A DNA stretch of 15,678 nucleotides from HGM04593 sp045613945 (GCA_045613945.1 JAZLBZ010000043.1:1-15678); one strand, 5' to 3'; positions 1 through 6,541 are shown, counted from the stretch's first letter. Made by a program: numbers and translations. The notes: generated by a model from the letters alone, not told the origin.

Positions 1-17
1 CACTGAGCTATAACAGC
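1..17 (-). tRNA. tRNA 5' end, cut by window edge, probably tRNA-Thr(GGT)
   Basis: Only the first 17 bases are present. On the minus strand they read as a 7-base acceptor strand GCTGTTA, then TA, then the start of a D arm GCTCAGTG, which is the canonical tRNA 5' layout. The anticodon lies outside the window. The Thr(GGT) identity is inferred only from the gene order Thr-Tyr-Gly-Thr shared with the E. coli tRNA-tufB operon. It sits 10 bases after the 3' end of tRNA-Gly, so it belongs to the same transcript. Confidence 0.6.
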
Positions 18-27
18 GTTGAAAAAG

Positions 28-100
28 AGCGGAAGACGGGGCTCAAACCCGCGACCCTCAGCTTGGAAGGCTAATGCTCTATCAACTGAGCTACTTCCGC
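28..100 (-). tRNA. tRNA-Gly, anticodon TCC
   Basis: This is a complete 73-base cloverleaf on the minus strand. The acceptor strands GCGGAAG and CTTCCGC pair fully and the discriminator base is T. The D stem is GCTC/GAGC. The anticodon loop CTTCCAA gives anticodon TCC, which reads GGA/GGG glycine codons. The T arm is GCGGG-TTTGAGC-CCCGT. The 3' CCA is not encoded, because the next bases are CTTTTTC, so it must be added by tRNA nucleotidyltransferase. It lies third in the tRNA operon, 98 bases after tRNA-Tyr. Confidence 0.97.
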
Positions 101-198
101 AATACGTTTACATAAAGAATTTGCAAACAAACAAAGATAGAATCATTTAAAAAATCAAACTATCAAAGCCGGTTTGCATTCTCTTTTTCAACACATTG

Positions 199-281
199 TG
201 GGCAAAGATGGATTCGAACCACCGAAGTCGAAAGACAGCAGATTTACAGTCTGCCCCATTTGGCCACTCTGGAATTTGCCC
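199..281 (-). tRNA. tRNA-Tyr, anticodon GTA
   Basis: This is an 83-base class II tRNA on the minus strand with the long variable arm typical of bacterial tRNA-Tyr. The acceptor strands GGGCAAA and TTTGCCC pair perfectly and the discriminator base is A. The anticodon stem-loop contains GACTGTAAATC, giving anticodon GTA. The T arm is GGTGG-TTCGAAT-CCATC. CCA is not encoded. It is second in the operon, 69 bases after tRNA-Thr(TGT). Confidence 0.97.
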
Positions 282-350
282 GAGCCTTGTCACTATTTCA
301 GAAAACGCATTTGCGACAACTTCATAACGAAATGCGCTTTCTTTTTTTTG

Positions 351-424
351 AGCCTCTTGTCGGATTCGAACCAACGACCCCGAGATTACAAATCACGTGC
401 TCTGGCCAACTGAGCTAAAGAGGC
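351..424 (-). tRNA. tRNA-Thr, anticodon TGT
   Basis: This is a 74-base tRNA on the minus strand. The acceptor strands GCCTCTT and AAGAGGC pair fully, with discriminator T. The D arm starts TAGCTCAGTTGG. The anticodon stem-loop GATTTGTAATC gives anticodon TGT, reading ACA/ACG threonine codons. The T arm is GTTGG-TTCGAAT-CCGAC. CCA is not encoded; an A-rich stretch follows. It is the first tRNA of the operon, with a promoter-like element about 40 bases upstream. Confidence 0.97.
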
Positions 425-773
425 GGTCATCATTTGTAGCGCTGTTACCGTTGTAAAGCGAGTGCAAAGGTATGGCTTTTTTTTAACTACAAAACATTTT
501 CCGCTTTTTTTTTGCAAAAGATGCGATTTTCTTCTCTTTTTTTGCCCAAAAGGCCATTTTTTACGAGAAAAGCACACCCGAAGACGCATTTCCAAACCGT
601 ACAGGCCACCCGGTCTTTCGCACACTCATTTTCACAACCTGCGCGTGAAAACATTGCAAAGATATACAAAAAGAGCCTAAATATTTTCAGCAATAAAAAA
701 ACAGGGCAACCGCACCCACACCAGGAGCGACACGCCACACTATATTACAAGCGAACGACAAGGAAAAACAACA
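425..773. other. Non-coding spacer between hpf terminator and tRNA operon
   Basis: About 350 bases hold no gene I can support. The stretch is rich in T runs and A runs, for example around 477-484 and 507-513. It contains the candidate tRNA promoter and a lone second -7-like box at 657-664. Open frames on both strands here are low-complexity, Lys/Arg/Phe/Cys-rich translations with no recognisable family, and one of them runs into hpf antisense. I see no further tRNA cloverleaf or convincing riboswitch fold. Confidence 0.6.
465..493 (-). promoter_or_regulatory. Candidate promoter of the tRNA operon
   Basis: On the minus strand TTTG (493-490) is followed after 17 bases by TACCTTTG (472-465). 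This matches the Bacteroidota sigma consensus TTTG / TAnnTTTG, although the spacing is two bases shorter than the 19 seen at the better promoters in this window. Transcription would start near 458, about 35 bases before tRNA-Thr(TGT), a sensible leader for processing. A second -7-like box, TATCTTTG at 664-657, has no matching upstream TTTG. The call rests on consensus match and position only. Confidence 0.55.
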
Positions 774-801
774 CCGCAGCCGCCAAATTTGGCGGCTGCG
801 G
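760..801 (-). terminator. Rho-independent terminator after hpf
   Basis: Positions 774-801 are a perfect 28-base palindrome with two 11-base GC-rich arms (CCGCAGCCGCC and its complement) around AAATTT. On the minus strand the hairpin is followed by TGTTGTTTTTCC, a U-rich tail. It starts 20 bases after the hpf stop codon and closes the rpsU-xerC-hpf operon. Confidence 0.85.
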
Positions 802-820
802 CAAAACCAGTTATAAGAAT

Positions 821-1108
821 TTATTTATTCTTATTCTTCTCGGCCTGAACCTTCACCGCGTCAATTGCGCCAAGCAGAGCATCTTCGAAGGTATCACTTA
901 TCTTTGAGGCAAAAAGATCGCCACCGGCAGCCAGAACACGCAAGGCGACCTCCTTGTTCTTGGCAGTCTCGGGCTTAATCAGTTTCATTGTCACCTCAAG
1001 GGCTGTTGCACCTTCGCAAAGTTTATCCAACTTCGCAACTTTTTTCTCCACAAACTCCATCAACTGCTGTGATGCATCGAAATGAACAGATTGAATTCTT
1101 GTTACCAT
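821..1108 (-). CDS. hpf: Ribosome hibernation-promoting factor (short HPF/YfiA family)
   Basis: The product is 95 residues, starting MVTRIQSVHFDASQQL and ending in a Lys/Asn-rich tail. Size and sequence fit the short HPF/YfiA family (ribosomal subunit interface protein), which binds the 30S decoding centre and inactivates ribosomes in slow growth. The chain shows the usual single-domain order, with the conserved stretch ISDTFEDALLGAIDAV near residues 69-84. There is no C-terminal dimerisation domain as in long HPF. I chose the start at 1108 because AGGAGG lies 7 bases upstream (1121-1116). The frame is open to an ATG at 1147 that overlaps the xerC stop as ATGA, which would add 13 unlikely residues. 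It is the last gene of an apparent rpsU-xerC-hpf operon. Confidence 0.93.
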   Translation of the reverse strand: MVTRIQSVHFDASQQLMEFVEKKVAKLDKLCEGATALEVTMKLIKPETAKNKEVALRVLAAGGDLFASKISDTFEDALLGAIDAVKVQAEKNKNK

Positions 1109-1115
1109 AATAAAA

Positions 1116-1121
1116 CCTCCT
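1116..1121 (-). promoter_or_regulatory. Strong Shine-Dalgarno of hpf
   Basis: The minus strand reads AGGAGG, then TTTTATT, then the hpf ATG. This is a full-length Shine-Dalgarno at the optimal 7-base spacing. It decides the hpf start in favour of 1108. It is notable because gltX, waaA, mdh, secDF and argS in this window have no such element, as expected for Bacteroidota. Confidence 0.8.
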
Positions 1122-1143
1122 AAATTTAAAACGTTTAAATTTA
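1121..1143 (-). repeat. A/T-only inverted repeat before the hpf ribosome binding site
   Basis: Two perfect 10-base arms (1121-1130 and 1134-1143), made only of A and T, flank a 3-base centre ACG. In RNA this gives a weak hairpin whose 3' foot abuts the AGGAGG of hpf. It lies directly after the xerC stop codon. Chance occurrence is possible in AT-rich sequence. Confidence 0.5.
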
Positions 1144-2031
1144 TCATTTGCCGGCCCTGGGATGAGCCTTCTCATAAAATCCTTTCAAATCCTCAAAACT
1201 GAGATGAGTATATATCTCGGTGGTTGCCAATTGACGGTGCCCCAACAACTCTTTAACAGCCCCAATCTCGGCATTGTTGTTGAGCATCGCAGTTGCAAAA
1301 GAGTGACGCAACACATGAGGACTCTTTTTCTTAACCGATGTCACATCCTCAAGACGGTTTCTCACCATCCTGTAGACACTGCCGGGCGCAATACGTTCTC
1401 CTTTTGCCGAGAGAAAAAGAGCATCGCAAGGTTGCTGAGCAAATGCCTCACGCTCCTGCAGATAGAGTTCAAGCACTGTCTTTAGCCCAGAGGCAAAAGG
1501 CACCATTCTCTCGCGATTGCGCTTGCCAAGCACCTTGACTACGCCGGCCTGCATATCAAGCGAGGAGAGATTAAGCCCTACAAGTTCGGACAAGCGAATA
1601 CCTGTTTCATAAAAGAGTTGCAGAATAACCTTGTCGCGACAAGCTGCATAGCCTTCACCAAAAGAGACCTCATCGATGAGCGCATTCATCTCCTCCTCTT
1701 TAATAAAGGTTGGCAATTTCTTGCGACACTTGGGTCCCTTGAGGCTTGCGACAGGATTTTCACTCACGCCGCAATTAGAGCGCACGAAAGAGAAAAAAGA
1801 ACGCAGGGCACTGAGTTTGCGACAGACTGTCGAGGGCGCTGCACCGGCATCCATCATTGATGCCACCCAAGAGCGGACAACATCAGTATCGGCCTCATGA
1901 AACAAGAGCGACTCATCCAGACGGGCCACATAATCCTTGAAAGCGAGAAGGTCGCGCTCGTATGCCCGCACAGTGTGCGCCGAGTAATGCCTCTCGACTC
2001 TCAAATACCCGATGAATGAGTCTATAAACAT
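1144..2031 (-). CDS. xerC: Tyrosine site-specific recombinase, XerC type
   Basis: The 295-residue product has the normal length of XerC/XerD, which resolve chromosome dimers at dif sites. The N-terminal SAM-like DNA-binding domain covers about residues 1-90, including RVERHYSAHTVRAYERDL. The catalytic domain follows with all six expected residues: Arg146 in ETGIRLSEL, Lys170 in the hairpin LGKRNRERMVP, His239 and Arg242 in HVLRHSF, His265 in LLGHRQ, and nucleophile Tyr274 in TTEIYTHLS. The gene lies between rpsU and hpf, and co-transcription is likely. Intact active site and housekeeping location argue for a Xer protein rather than a mobile-element integrase; XerC versus XerD cannot be settled from one gene. 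The start at 2031 fits the family N-terminus. Confidence 0.92.
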   Translation of the reverse strand: MFIDSFIGYLRVERHYSAHTVRAYERDLLAFKDYVARLDESLLFHEADTDVVRSWVASMMDAGAAPSTVCRKLSALRSFFSFVRSNCGVSENPVASLKGPKCRKKLPTFIKEEEMNALIDEVSFGEGYAACRDKVILQLFYETGIRLSELVGLNLSSLDMQAGVVKVLGKRNRERMVPFASGLKTVLELYLQEREAFAQQPCDALFLSAKGERIAPGSVYRMVRNRLEDVTSVKKKSPHVLRHSFATAMLNNNAEIGAVKELLGHRQLATTEIYTHLSFEDLKGFYEKAHPRAGK

Positions 2032-2070
2032 ATTCGTTGCCGAAAGAGATGGTCTTTCGGCAACGAATAT
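2030..2070 (-). promoter_or_regulatory. 18-bp hairpin covering the xerC start codon
   Basis: Two perfect 18-base arms (2030-2047 and 2053-2070) are separated by a 5-base loop. On the minus-strand RNA the 3' arm ends with the A and U of the xerC AUG, so the initiation region would be buried in the stem. It lies between the rpsU stop (39 bases upstream of the stem) and xerC. The bases after it (GTTTATAGACTC) form no clean U-tract, so a classical terminator is less likely than an attenuator, translational block, or RNA-stability or processing element protecting rpsU mRNA. Function is inferred. Confidence 0.75.
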
Positions 2071-2108
2071 AAATCAGTTTTAATTAAAAAACAAGAAAAA
2101 GCGGGAAA

Positions 2109-2300
2109 TTATTCCTCGTTAGCGCGAAGCTTCTGTACGTATACAGCGTGCTCCATCTTCAAACGCTTCAAAACTGAAGGCTTGTCAAACTGCTGACGCG
2201 CGCGCAACTCCTTAACAACACCGGTTTTCTCGAATTTTCTCTTGAATTTCTTGAGAGCTCTTTCAATGTTCTCGCCCTCTTTAACAGGTACTACAATCAT
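2109..2300 (-). CDS. rpsU: Small ribosomal subunit protein bS21
   Basis: The 63-residue basic protein starts MIVVPVKEGENIERALKK, the hallmark of bS21, followed by the FKRKFEKTGVVKELRARQQF helix region. Length is normal. bS21 sits on the 30S platform near the 3' end of 16S rRNA. In Bacteroidota (shown for Flavobacterium johnsoniae) it helps bury the anti-Shine-Dalgarno. It is the first gene of an apparent rpsU-xerC-hpf operon with a well-placed promoter. Upstream of the ATG there is only AGGA one base away, too close to be a normal ribosome binding site. Confidence 0.97.
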   Translation of the reverse strand: MIVVPVKEGENIERALKKFKRKFEKTGVVKELRARQQFDKPSVLKRLKMEHAVYVQKLRANEE

Positions 2301-2354
2301 TTCCTATTCAATTATTTAGTTTATATTATTTTTCACTTTAGACAAAATGCAGCG

Positions 2355-2385
2355 CAAAAGTAGATACTTTTTCTCAAATGGCAAA
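2355..2385 (-). promoter_or_regulatory. Candidate promoter of rpsU-xerC-hpf
   Basis: On the minus strand TTTG (2385-2382) is followed after 19 bases by TACTTTTG (2362-2355). Both boxes match the Bacteroidota consensus exactly. Transcription would start near 2348, leaving a leader of about 48 bases before rpsU. Confidence 0.65.
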
Positions 2386-2436
2386 ACTTTCGGGCTATTT
2401 TTTGCAGAATTGAGAGCAAAGTTTCTATTACATCAC

Positions 2437-2468
2437 AAAAAAAGGATGGCGACAAATGCCGCCATCCT
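2437..2468 (-). terminator. Rho-independent terminator after mdh
   Basis: A 9-bp stem AGGATGGCG/CGCCATCCT (2443-2451 with 2460-2468) has an 8-base loop. On the minus strand it is followed at once by seven Ts (2443-2437, the first shared with the stem foot). It starts 24 bases after the mdh stop and separates mdh from the rpsU promoter. Confidence 0.85.
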
Positions 2469-2492
2469 GTATATAACCTTATATAATATATA

Positions 2493-3485
2493 TTAGAGGT
2501 TAGGATTGATGCTGCTCCACTCCTCGATTGCAGGAACAATGTTGAGAGTAACGAGCTCATCACGCATCTTGCAAAGGTGCTCGTAGCTAGCGTCGAGCTT
2601 TGCAATCTCCTCGGGTGTACCAACAGGCATCTTGTATGAGCAACCGTTAGCATCGAGAACTGTATCCATAGCCATCATGATGTGGTTATACTTCTCGTTA
2701 GATACGTATGTACCTGCAGGGTAACGGAAAGTCTCACCGCCCATAACTGAACGAATCATCTCAACAGAGAGGTAAGATGGGCTCTGGAATGATGAACGGC
2801 CACGCAACTTGATGATAGCCGCACCACCCTGTGTCACATCCTTCTTCATCTGCTCCCACTCCTCCTCGGGGAACTCTGCTGTGCCGATGATGTCTGTCAA
2901 TGGCTTGCCGGCAACTTTAACTGCGCTACCGAATACCGCCATCTGCTCACCGTGACCACCGTATGTTGCACAGCCGGTAACCTCACTCATCATCACGCCG
3001 AACTTCTTTGCAAGAGCGTTCTGGAGACGTGTAGAGTCAAGACCTGCGAGTGTTGTAACCTGGCCTGGTTTCAAGCCTGAGTAGAGCAATGTTACAAGAC
3101 CTGTCAAGTCAGCAGGGTTAAAGATAATAACCACGTGCTTAACATCGGGGCAGTATGTCTTGATGTTCTTACCGAGTTCCTCGGCAATCTTGCAGTTACC
3201 AGCGAGCAAATCCTCACGTGTCATGCCCTCCTTACGTGGAGCACCACCTGAAGAGATGATATATTTTGCATCCTTGAATGCCTCGGCAACATCAGTTGTT
3301 GCTGTGATATTCACGTTGTCGAAACCGCTCTGACGCATCTCCTCGGCAACACCCTCTGGAGAGAATACATCATAGAGGCAAAGGTTGCTTGTCAAGCCCA
3401 TCATAAGAGCCGACTGTGCCATGTTTGAACCAATCATACCGGCAGCACCTACAATAACCAACTTCTCGTCTGTTAGAAATTTCAT
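2493..3485 (-). CDS. mdh: Malate dehydrogenase (NAD-dependent)
   Basis: The 330-residue product is a lactate/malate dehydrogenase family enzyme that interconverts malate and oxaloacetate with NAD(H) in the cytoplasm. In Bacteroidales this serves the reductive branch from oxaloacetate to succinate. The nucleotide-binding loop is GAAGMIG (Gly13, Gly16, Gly19), with acidic Asp39 ending strand two to bind NAD ribose. Substrate and catalytic residues are in place: Arg84 and Arg90 in the mobile loop GGAPRKEGMTRED, Asn123 in FNPAD, Asp150 and Arg153 in GLDSTRL, and His178 in YGGHGEQM. Arg in the loop supports malate rather than lactate. It follows waaA by 49 bases, so co-transcription with gltX-waaA is possible, and it is followed by a strong terminator. 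No Shine-Dalgarno is seen. A 16-base A/T-rich palindrome (3488-3503) lies just before the start. Confidence 0.95.
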   Translation of the reverse strand: MKFLTDEKLVIVGAAGMIGSNMAQSALMMGLTSNLCLYDVFSPEGVAEEMRQSGFDNVNITATTDVAEAFKDAKYIISSGGAPRKEGMTREDLLAGNCKIAEELGKNIKTYCPDVKHVVIIFNPADLTGLVTLLYSGLKPGQVTTLAGLDSTRLQNALAKKFGVMMSEVTGCATYGGHGEQMAVFGSAVKVAGKPLTDIIGTAEFPEEEWEQMKKDVTQGGAAIIKLRGRSSFQSPSYLSVEMIRSVMGGETFRYPAGTYVSNEKYNHIMMAMDTVLDANGCSYKMPVGTPEEIAKLDASYEHLCKMRDELVTLNIVPAIEEWSSINPNL

Positions 3486-3534
3486 AACTTTAAAATTTTA
3501 AAGGTTTATATTAAAAACTATCTATACTCAAAAA

Positions 3535-4758
3535 TCACAATCCCAAATGGGCAAATATCCTGGATGTCGCTCCCGCATTAGCAGAAACCAGGTTACCGGC
3601 AGCCCTCCCGGCACATTCGAGCAACTTTTCATCGGCAGCAAAAGCATCCATCTTTTCGGAAAAGTCACAGGTTGCAATAATCTCAATACCGCCGCCGCAG
3701 GCTTTCAATTGCTGCGCCTCCTGGAACTTGCGGTTATGCGGGCCAAAGAACACCGGAATACCATACACCGCAGCCTCGAGCACATTGTGGATTCCGACAC
3801 CGAAACCACCGCCCACATAAGCCATTGTGCCATAACGGTAAATAGATGAGAGCAGGCCATAGCAGTCAATGATGAGACAATCGGCCTTGCGCACCTCGTC
3901 CATTGTTGCTGCGGAGTAACGCACACAAACACCCTCATACTGTGACACGATGGACGATATACGCTCCTCGCCCACCTCATGCGAGGCAATTATCAGTTTC
4001 CACTCCCTGTGAGCATTAAAGAACGGCATATATACAGCCTCGTCGTTCCCCCATGAACTGCCAACCACAAAGACCTTTCTGTCGCCCTCGACAAACGCAT
4101 CCACCAATGGCAACTGGCGCGCTTGCTCCAGTATCTTTGCCACACGGTCGAAGCGTGTGTCGCCAACAACTGTCGCATTCTCCACGCCAACAGACTTCAG
4201 CAGTGATTTTGACTCTGCATTCTGCACAAAAAGGTGAGTAAGGCTATGCAAGGCCAGACGATAGCGGCCACCCCAGGACTTAAAGAACACCTGCTCCTTG
4301 CGAAAGATAGATGACACGCTGTATGAGGGGATTGCACGTCTCTTCAGTTCAAGCAAGTAGTTCAGCCAAAACTCATACTTTATGAAGAATGCCATTTTAG
4401 GGCGCACCATGTCAAGGAAGCGCACCACATTATGTTTTGTGTCGAACGGCAGATAGCAAACAATATCGGCCTGCTGGTAGTTCTTTGCCGGCAGATAGCC
4501 CGAGGGCGAGAAAAACGTGAGCACCACCCTGTACTCGGGATGTTCGGCACGCATCTTCTCAATCATGGGACGTCCCTGTTCAAACTCACCGAGCGACGAG
4601 GCGTGGAACCATACATAATCAACATCGGGGTTCAGCCTCTCCTTCAGTGTCGAGAAGATTTCGCCATGACCCGCAAGCATCTTCTTAGCCTTCTTATGAC
4701 CAAAAAATGCTGCCAGCCTCACAAACAGGATATATATGTATATTCCTAAACTGTACAT
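3535..4758 (-). CDS. waaA: 3-deoxy-D-manno-octulosonic acid (Kdo) transferase
   Basis: The 407-residue product is a GT30-family Kdo transferase. It adds Kdo from CMP-Kdo to lipid IVA on the cytoplasmic face of the inner membrane, an early step of lipopolysaccharide core synthesis. Residues 1-20 form the single N-terminal membrane anchor (SLGIYIYILFVRLAAFF). The N-terminal domain carries FHASSLGEFEQGRP with the proposed catalytic base Glu58. The C-terminal donor-binding domain carries GDTRFDR (199-205), GSSW (233-236), His260-Glu261, GGGFG (316-320) and GIHNVLEAA (322-330), followed by a G-x-P-x-FFGP element. Size is normal. The start lies 4 bases after the gltX stop, so gltX and waaA are almost certainly one transcript. 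Whether it adds one or two Kdo cannot be read from the sequence. Confidence 0.95.
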   Translation of the reverse strand: MYSLGIYIYILFVRLAAFFGHKKAKKMLAGHGEIFSTLKERLNPDVDYVWFHASSLGEFEQGRPMIEKMRAEHPEYRVVLTFFSPSGYLPAKNYQQADIVCYLPFDTKHNVVRFLDMVRPKMAFFIKYEFWLNYLLELKRRAIPSYSVSSIFRKEQVFFKSWGGRYRLALHSLTHLFVQNAESKSLLKSVGVENATVVGDTRFDRVAKILEQARQLPLVDAFVEGDRKVFVVGSSWGNDEAVYMPFFNAHREWKLIIASHEVGEERISSIVSQYEGVCVRYSAATMDEVRKADCLIIDCYGLLSSIYRYGTMAYVGGGFGVGIHNVLEAAVYGIPVFFGPHNRKFQEAQQLKACGGGIEIIATCDFSEKMDAFAADEKLLECAGRAAGNLVSANAGATSRIFAHLGL

Positions 4759-4762
4759 CTAC

Positions 4763-6280
4763 TTAACCCAAAACTGTTATTGCACGACGCAGGCGCGACA
4801 AAGTCTCTTCCTTGCCAATGAGACCCGAAATGTGGAACATCTGCGGTCCCTTGCCTTCACCCACCAAAGCAAGGCGGAAGGCATTCATTATATCACCCAT
4901 GCCATATCCCTTGGCCTCAATCCACTCATGGACTGCCTTATCCTGGCTCTCGATTGAGAAGTCGTCAAGCGACTCGAGCAGATTGGCAAGTTCGGTCATC
5001 TTCTGGGCAGAATCCTCTTTCCAACGTTTCTTTGCAGTCTTCTCGTCATAGGCTTGCGGTGCCTCGAAATAGAAACTTGAGGCATCCCAAAGTTCATGAA
5101 CAAAGTTCACACGTCCCTTCATCAAAGAGACGATTGTTTCAAGATGCTCCAGTGTTGTCTCTACACCATGCTCCTTGACAACTTTCATGAAGATTTCAGC
5201 AATCTCCCTGTCAGGCTTCTGCAATATATACTCATGGTTAAACCACACCATCTTCTTATAGTCGAAACGGGCACCGGCCTTGCTGCACTTTGAGAGGTCA
5301 AACTTCTTCACAAGTTCCTCCAAAGACATCATCTCCACATCATCACCCGGGTTCCAGCCAAGCAGGGCAAGGAAGTTGACAACAGCCTCGGGCAAGTAGT
5401 CGCTCTCGCGGAAACCTGTTGACACAGCACCACTCTTGGGGTCGTTCCACTCAAGCGGGAAGACAGGGAAACCAAGACGGTCGCCGTCGCGCTTGCTGAG
5501 TTTGCCATTGCCCTCGGGCTTGAGAAGCAGAGAGAGGTGAGCAAAGCGTGGCATTGTATCCTCCCAGCCGAAAGCACGATAGAGAAGCACGTGCAGCGGA
5601 GCCGATGGCAGCCACTCCTCGCCACGAATAACGTGTGTAATCTCCATCAAATGGTCGTCTACAATATTTGCAAGGTGATATGTAGGCAGTTCGTCGGCCG
5701 ACTTGTAGAGCACCTTGTCGTCAAGGATTGACGAGTTGATGGTCACCTCGCCACGAATAACGTCGTTAACCACAACCTTTTCGCCCGGTTCAATCTTGAA
5801 ACGCACCACATACTGGTTGCCGGCAGCAATGAGTGCCTCAACCTCCTCGGCAGGCATTGCCAACGAGTTACGCATTGAGAGGCGGGTAGCGGCATCGTAC
5901 TGGAAATTCTCAATCTCAGTACGCTTTACCTCAAGTTCCTCGGGGGTGTCGAATGCAATGTATGCCTTGCCGGCATCAAGCAGTTGCTTTACATACTTCT
6001 TGTAAATCTCACGACGCTCGGACTGTCGATAGGGGCCATAGTTGCCACCGAAAGAGACACCCTCGTCAAACTTGATTCCCAGCCAGCGGAACGACTCAAG
6101 GATATATTCCTCGGCTCCGGGAACAAAACGGTTGGAATCGGTATCCTCGATACGCAATACCAAATCACCTCCATGCTGTTTTGCAAACAGATAGTTATAA
6201 AGGGCGGTGCGCACACCACCGATATGTAATGGTCCTGTGGGACTTGGTGCAAAACGCACCCTTACTCTTCTTTCAGTCAT
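4763..6280 (-). CDS. gltX: Glutamate--tRNA ligase
   Basis: The 505-residue class I synthetase charges tRNA-Glu. The start is ATG at 6280, giving MTERRVRVRFAPSPTGPLHI; the open frame continues upstream to 6829, but that part is non-conserved and covers the promoter. HIGG (19-22) is the HIGH-type ATP signature and KLSKR (260-264) is the KMSKS loop. RIEDTD (43-48) lines the glutamate site. The four Cys/His zinc ligands of E. coli GluRS around residues 98-127 are absent: the equivalent stretch AYIAFDTPEELEVKR has no cysteine. After KLSKRDGDRLGF there is an added segment, PVFPLEWNDPKSGAVSTGF, before the family sequence resumes; from memory this is common in Bacteroidota GluRS. The anticodon-binding domain covers about 340-505. 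It leads the gltX-waaA-mdh unit. Confidence 0.96.
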   Translation of the reverse strand: MTERRVRVRFAPSPTGPLHIGGVRTALYNYLFAKQHGGDLVLRIEDTDSNRFVPGAEEYILESFRWLGIKFDEGVSFGGNYGPYRQSERREIYKKYVKQLLDAGKAYIAFDTPEELEVKRTEIENFQYDAATRLSMRNSLAMPAEEVEALIAAGNQYVVRFKIEPGEKVVVNDVIRGEVTINSSILDDKVLYKSADELPTYHLANIVDDHLMEITHVIRGEEWLPSAPLHVLLYRAFGWEDTMPRFAHLSLLLKPEGNGKLSKRDGDRLGFPVFPLEWNDPKSGAVSTGFRESDYLPEAVVNFLALLGWNPGDDVEMMSLEELVKKFDLSKCSKAGARFDYKKMVWFNHEYILQKPDREIAEIFMKVVKEHGVETTLEHLETIVSLMKGRVNFVHELWDASSFYFEAPQAYDEKTAKKRWKEDSAQKMTELANLLESLDDFSIESQDKAVHEWIEAKGYGMGDIMNAFRLALVGEGKGPQMFHISGLIGKEETLSRLRRAITVLG

Positions 6281-6374
6281 AGTGTTCAAATATTTTAAAA
6301 CCCAATACTGCCAACTGTTTTTGCCGCCATCACAAGCACAACCGCAATCACCCCAATTAACAGCATATACAGTA

Positions 6375-6405
6375 CAAAAATAGCACAACTTACGCTGCCT
6401 GCAAA
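6375..6405 (-). promoter_or_regulatory. Candidate promoter of gltX-waaA(-mdh)
   Basis: On the minus strand TTTG (6405-6402) is followed after 19 bases by TATTTTTG (6382-6375), an exact match to the Bacteroidota consensus. The predicted start near 6368 gives a leader of about 88 bases before gltX, without an obvious attenuator hairpin. It diverges from the promoter of the HD-domain gene about 80 bases away. Confidence 0.65.
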
Positions 6406-6482
6406 ATAAAATCACAGATTTTTGCATTGGGAAAGACAAAAGCCCAAGCGCACAGGTGCAACAGCAAAATAATCCATATAAG

Positions 6483-6513
6483 TTTGTTTTTAGCCGTTTT
6501 TTAGATACATTTG
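6483..6513 (+). promoter_or_regulatory. Candidate promoter of the 7TM-HD gene
   Basis: TTTG (6483-6486) is followed after 19 bases by TACATTTG (6506-6513), an exact consensus match. Transcription would start near 6520, about 20 bases before the ATG at 6542, so the leader is short and has no Shine-Dalgarno at a normal distance. Confidence 0.65.
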
Positions 6514-6541
6514 TAGGATAAATACTCTTTAGTACAGGATT

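Noticed and set aside
487..738. Minus-strand open frame of 83 codons in the same spacer
   Set aside because: The Cys/Phe/Lys-rich translation comes from homopolymer runs, and there is no start context or conservation cue. It is probably chance.
512..907. Plus-strand open frame of 131 codons between the tRNAs and hpf
   Set aside because: It is low-complexity, Lys/Arg/Phe-rich, crosses the GC-rich terminator hairpin and runs antisense into hpf. No family is recognisable.
1144..2031. Possible integrase of a mobile element
   Set aside because: The gene sits in a conserved rpsU-xerC-hpf housekeeping context and has Xer length. There are no attachment-site repeats around the nearby tRNAs and no phage or conjugation genes.
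3488..3503. 16-base palindrome CTTTAAAATTTTAAAG before mdh
   Set aside because: It is made almost only of A and T in an AT-rich gap, so it is likely by chance. No regulator can be assigned.
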